This document shows, in pieces, positions 11,840 through 12,998 of a stretch of 12,998 bases of DNA (position 1 is its first letter; each line of letters starts with the position of its first letter). The notes beneath the pieces were generated by a model. That model was not told the DNA's origin. It ran no database searches and saw nothing but the letters and a program-made list of their open reading frames with translations. Source of the stretch: JAIYDJ01 sp038246975 (GTDB lineage: Bacteria; Pseudomonadota; Alphaproteobacteria; Rhodobacterales; Rhodobacteraceae); assembly GCA_038246975.1 (NCBI GenBank), contig JBBRVJ010000105.1, positions 1-12,998 on the forward strand, read 5' to 3'. Both the position numbers and the translations under genes were made by a program.

Positions 11840-12664
11840 CTAGGGTTTGCGCCCAACCCACGCCTGCCACAAATCCGGCCGCCGGTCCTGCGTGATCCGT
11901 TCGGCCTCTGCCCGCCGCCATCTGGCAATTTCGCCGTGGTTGCCGGACAGCAGCACCTCGGGCACCGGGCGGTCTTTCCACAGGGCGGGTCTGGTGAACT
12001 GGGGGTGTTCGAGGAGGCCGTTGGAAAAGCTTTCTTCTTCGGTGGACGCCGCGTTGCCAAGGACGCCCGGCAACAACCGCACGGTGGCGTCGAGCATGGC
12101 CTGTGCTGCGATCTCGCCGCCGGTCAGGACGAAATCGCCGAGGCTGACCTCCTCGATTGCGTGGTGGTCGAGCACGCGCTGGTCGACGCCTTCGAAGCGA
12201 CCGCACAGCAGGGTGACGCCGTCGCCTGCGGACCAACTGCGCGCCATGCTTTGGGTGAACGGGGTGCCGCGGGGCGAGAGGTAGACCACGGGCCAGCGGG
12301 CGCGGTCGGGCGGCGTGCCGATGGCGGCGACCTGCAGCGCGCGGTCGAGGATGTCGGCGCGCAGCACCAAGCCTGCGCCGCCGCCTGCCGGGGTGTCGTC
12401 GACGTTGCGGTGTTTGCCCTCGCCGAAGGTGCGCAGGTCGATCGCGTCCAGCGCCCAAAGCCCAAGGTCCAGCGCGCGTCCGGTCAGCGACAGGCCCAGC
12501 GTGCCGGGGAAGGCGTCGGGGAACAGGGTGATCACGCGCGCGCGCCATGCGCCTTTGACGCGCGGCGGTTCCGCCATCAGGTCGCGCGGCGTGGCGCTGA
12601 GCGAGACGGACAGGCGGCGGTGGCTTTTGCCAGGGGGCGGGGCTTCGGGTGGGGTGTCGGTCAT
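11840..12664 (-). CDS. trmD: tRNA (guanine37-N1)-methyltransferase
   Basis: 274 residues. TrmD uses S-adenosylmethionine to methylate G37 next to the anticodon and so prevents +1 frameshifts. The SPOUT core begins at about 40 (WRARVITLFPDAFPGTLG). GEGKHRNVDDTPAGGGAG (81-98), LLCGRFEGVDQRVL (153-166) and the trefoil-knot block SLGDFVLTGGEIAA (174-187) hold the cofactor and catalytic residues; PGVLGNAASTEEESF follows. Compared with E. coli TrmD there are about 38 extra, basic N-terminal residues (GKSHRRLSVSLSATPRDLM). I believe that is usual in Rhodobacteraceae. Start 12664 has only a weak GGG ribosome site; a second ATG at 12577 would remove most of the extension. The gene order with rplS and rpmE is typical. 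Confidence 0.94.
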   Translation of the reverse strand: MTDTPPEAPPPGKSHRRLSVSLSATPRDLMAEPPRVKGAWRARVITLFPDAFPGTLGLSLTGRALDLGLWALDAIDLRTFGEGKHRNVDDTPAGGGAGLVLRADILDRALQVAAIGTPPDRARWPVVYLSPRGTPFTQSMARSWSAGDGVTLLCGRFEGVDQRVLDHHAIEEVSLGDFVLTGGEIAAQAMLDATVRLLPGVLGNAASTEEESFSNGLLEHPQFTRPALWKDRPVPEVLLSGNHGEIARWRRAEAERITQDRRPDLWQAWVGRKP

Positions 12665-12706
12665 CGGGGAGTTCTACCCTGCGACGGTTGGCGGGGCCAC
12701 GGCAAA

Positions 12707-12997
12707 TCAGTCGTCCCCGAGCAGCCACGCGCCTGCGGCCAGCATGTCGCGCTTCATGCGCCGGATCTCGTCGCGCGGCAGGTCGGACCGGTTCAGCTTG
12801 ACGAACACGCGGGCCAGATCGTGCGGCGGGGCCTGATTGGCGGGCGGCAGCACGGGCAGGCTGGCGCGCAGGGCGGCGGGCAGGGCTGCGCCATCATAGA
12901 CCGCCTCGACCGGGCCAAGGCGGCGGAGCGACAGGTTGGCCAGTGTCGCCTCGATCACCGGCGTGTCGGGCAGGGCTTCGCGCAGGCCGGTCAGCAG
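12707..12997 (-). CDS. Unrecognised protein, C-terminal part
   Basis: The frame is open from the window edge to a TGA at 12707-12709, giving 96 residues. The visible part contains LREALPDTPVIEATLANLSL, an alanine/proline-rich middle, and a basic, amphipathic end DLARVFVKLNRSDLPRDEIR then RMKRDMLAAGAWLLGDD. I do not recognise it. It does not look like RimM, which normally precedes trmD. The gap to trmD is 42 bases, so the two genes may be co-transcribed. The frame is well supported by composition, but the full protein and any catalytic motifs lie outside the window. Confidence 0.6.
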   Translation of the reverse strand: MLTGLREALPDTPVIEATLANLSLRRLGPVEAVYDGAALPAALRASLPVLPPANQAPPHDLARVFVKLNRSDLPRDEIRRMKRDMLAAGAWLLGDD

Positions 12998-12998
12998 C

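Noticed and set aside
1..12998. tRNA, rRNA, insertion sequences, phage genes or defence/toxin genes
   Set aside because: I looked on both strands and saw no such gene; the region is ordinary core chromosome apart from the non-coding features listed.

Overview
The window looks like core chromosome of an alphaproteobacterium, most likely Rhodobacteraceae (Rhodobacter/Roseobacter group). The evidence is a high-GC coding style, an F0 ATP synthase operon (I-a-c-b'-b) standing apart from the F1 genes, a MipZ-type division ATPase, a TrmD with an N-terminal extension followed by L19 and L31, and intergenic hairpins of the GGGTTTCACACCC type that I recall as common in this family. I cannot name the genus. 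There is no integrase, transposase, phage gene, CRISPR array, tRNA or rRNA.

Layout. 1-319: the 3' end of a probable sulfotransferase gene (+). 589-2213: nth then a PfkB/adenosine-kinase-like gene (both -), coupled by an ATGA overlap. 2321-4804: three + strand genes, namely an AraC-HTH/O6-alkylguanine methyltransferase, a glycine-zipper OmpA-family lipoprotein and a GntR/FadR-type regulator with its own promoter and candidate operator. 4836-7361: the F0 operon on -, order atpI-atpB-atpE-b'-b, with a good upstream promoter, a terminator-like hairpin inside the operon after atpE, and a weak terminator at its end. 7565-7909: a small ArsR-type regulator (+). 7973-9478: matB-like malonyl-CoA synthetase (-). 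9479-9753: an intergenic stretch carrying repeat modules shared with 331-470. 9754-9918: a possible 54-residue unknown protein (+). 9887-10690: mipZ (-). 10784-12664: trmD, a long structured leader, rplS and rpmE (all -). 12707-12997: the 3' end of a gene I do not recognise (-).

How the parts work together. nth and the methyltransferase gene are divergent DNA-repair genes sharing about 107 bases of upstream sequence. The atp genes build the membrane rotor and stator of ATP synthase; the hairpin after atpE fits the need for many more c subunits than b or b'. trmD, rplS and rpmE serve translation, but rplS-rpmE has its own strong promoter and a leader of about 208 nt, so it need not depend on trmD transcription.

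I found no obvious new multi-gene system. The best leads are non-coding: the intra-operon hairpin after atpE, the structured rplS leader, the modular repeat pair at 331-470 and 9504-9580, and the mipZ promoter that seems to fire from inside the rpmE terminator.
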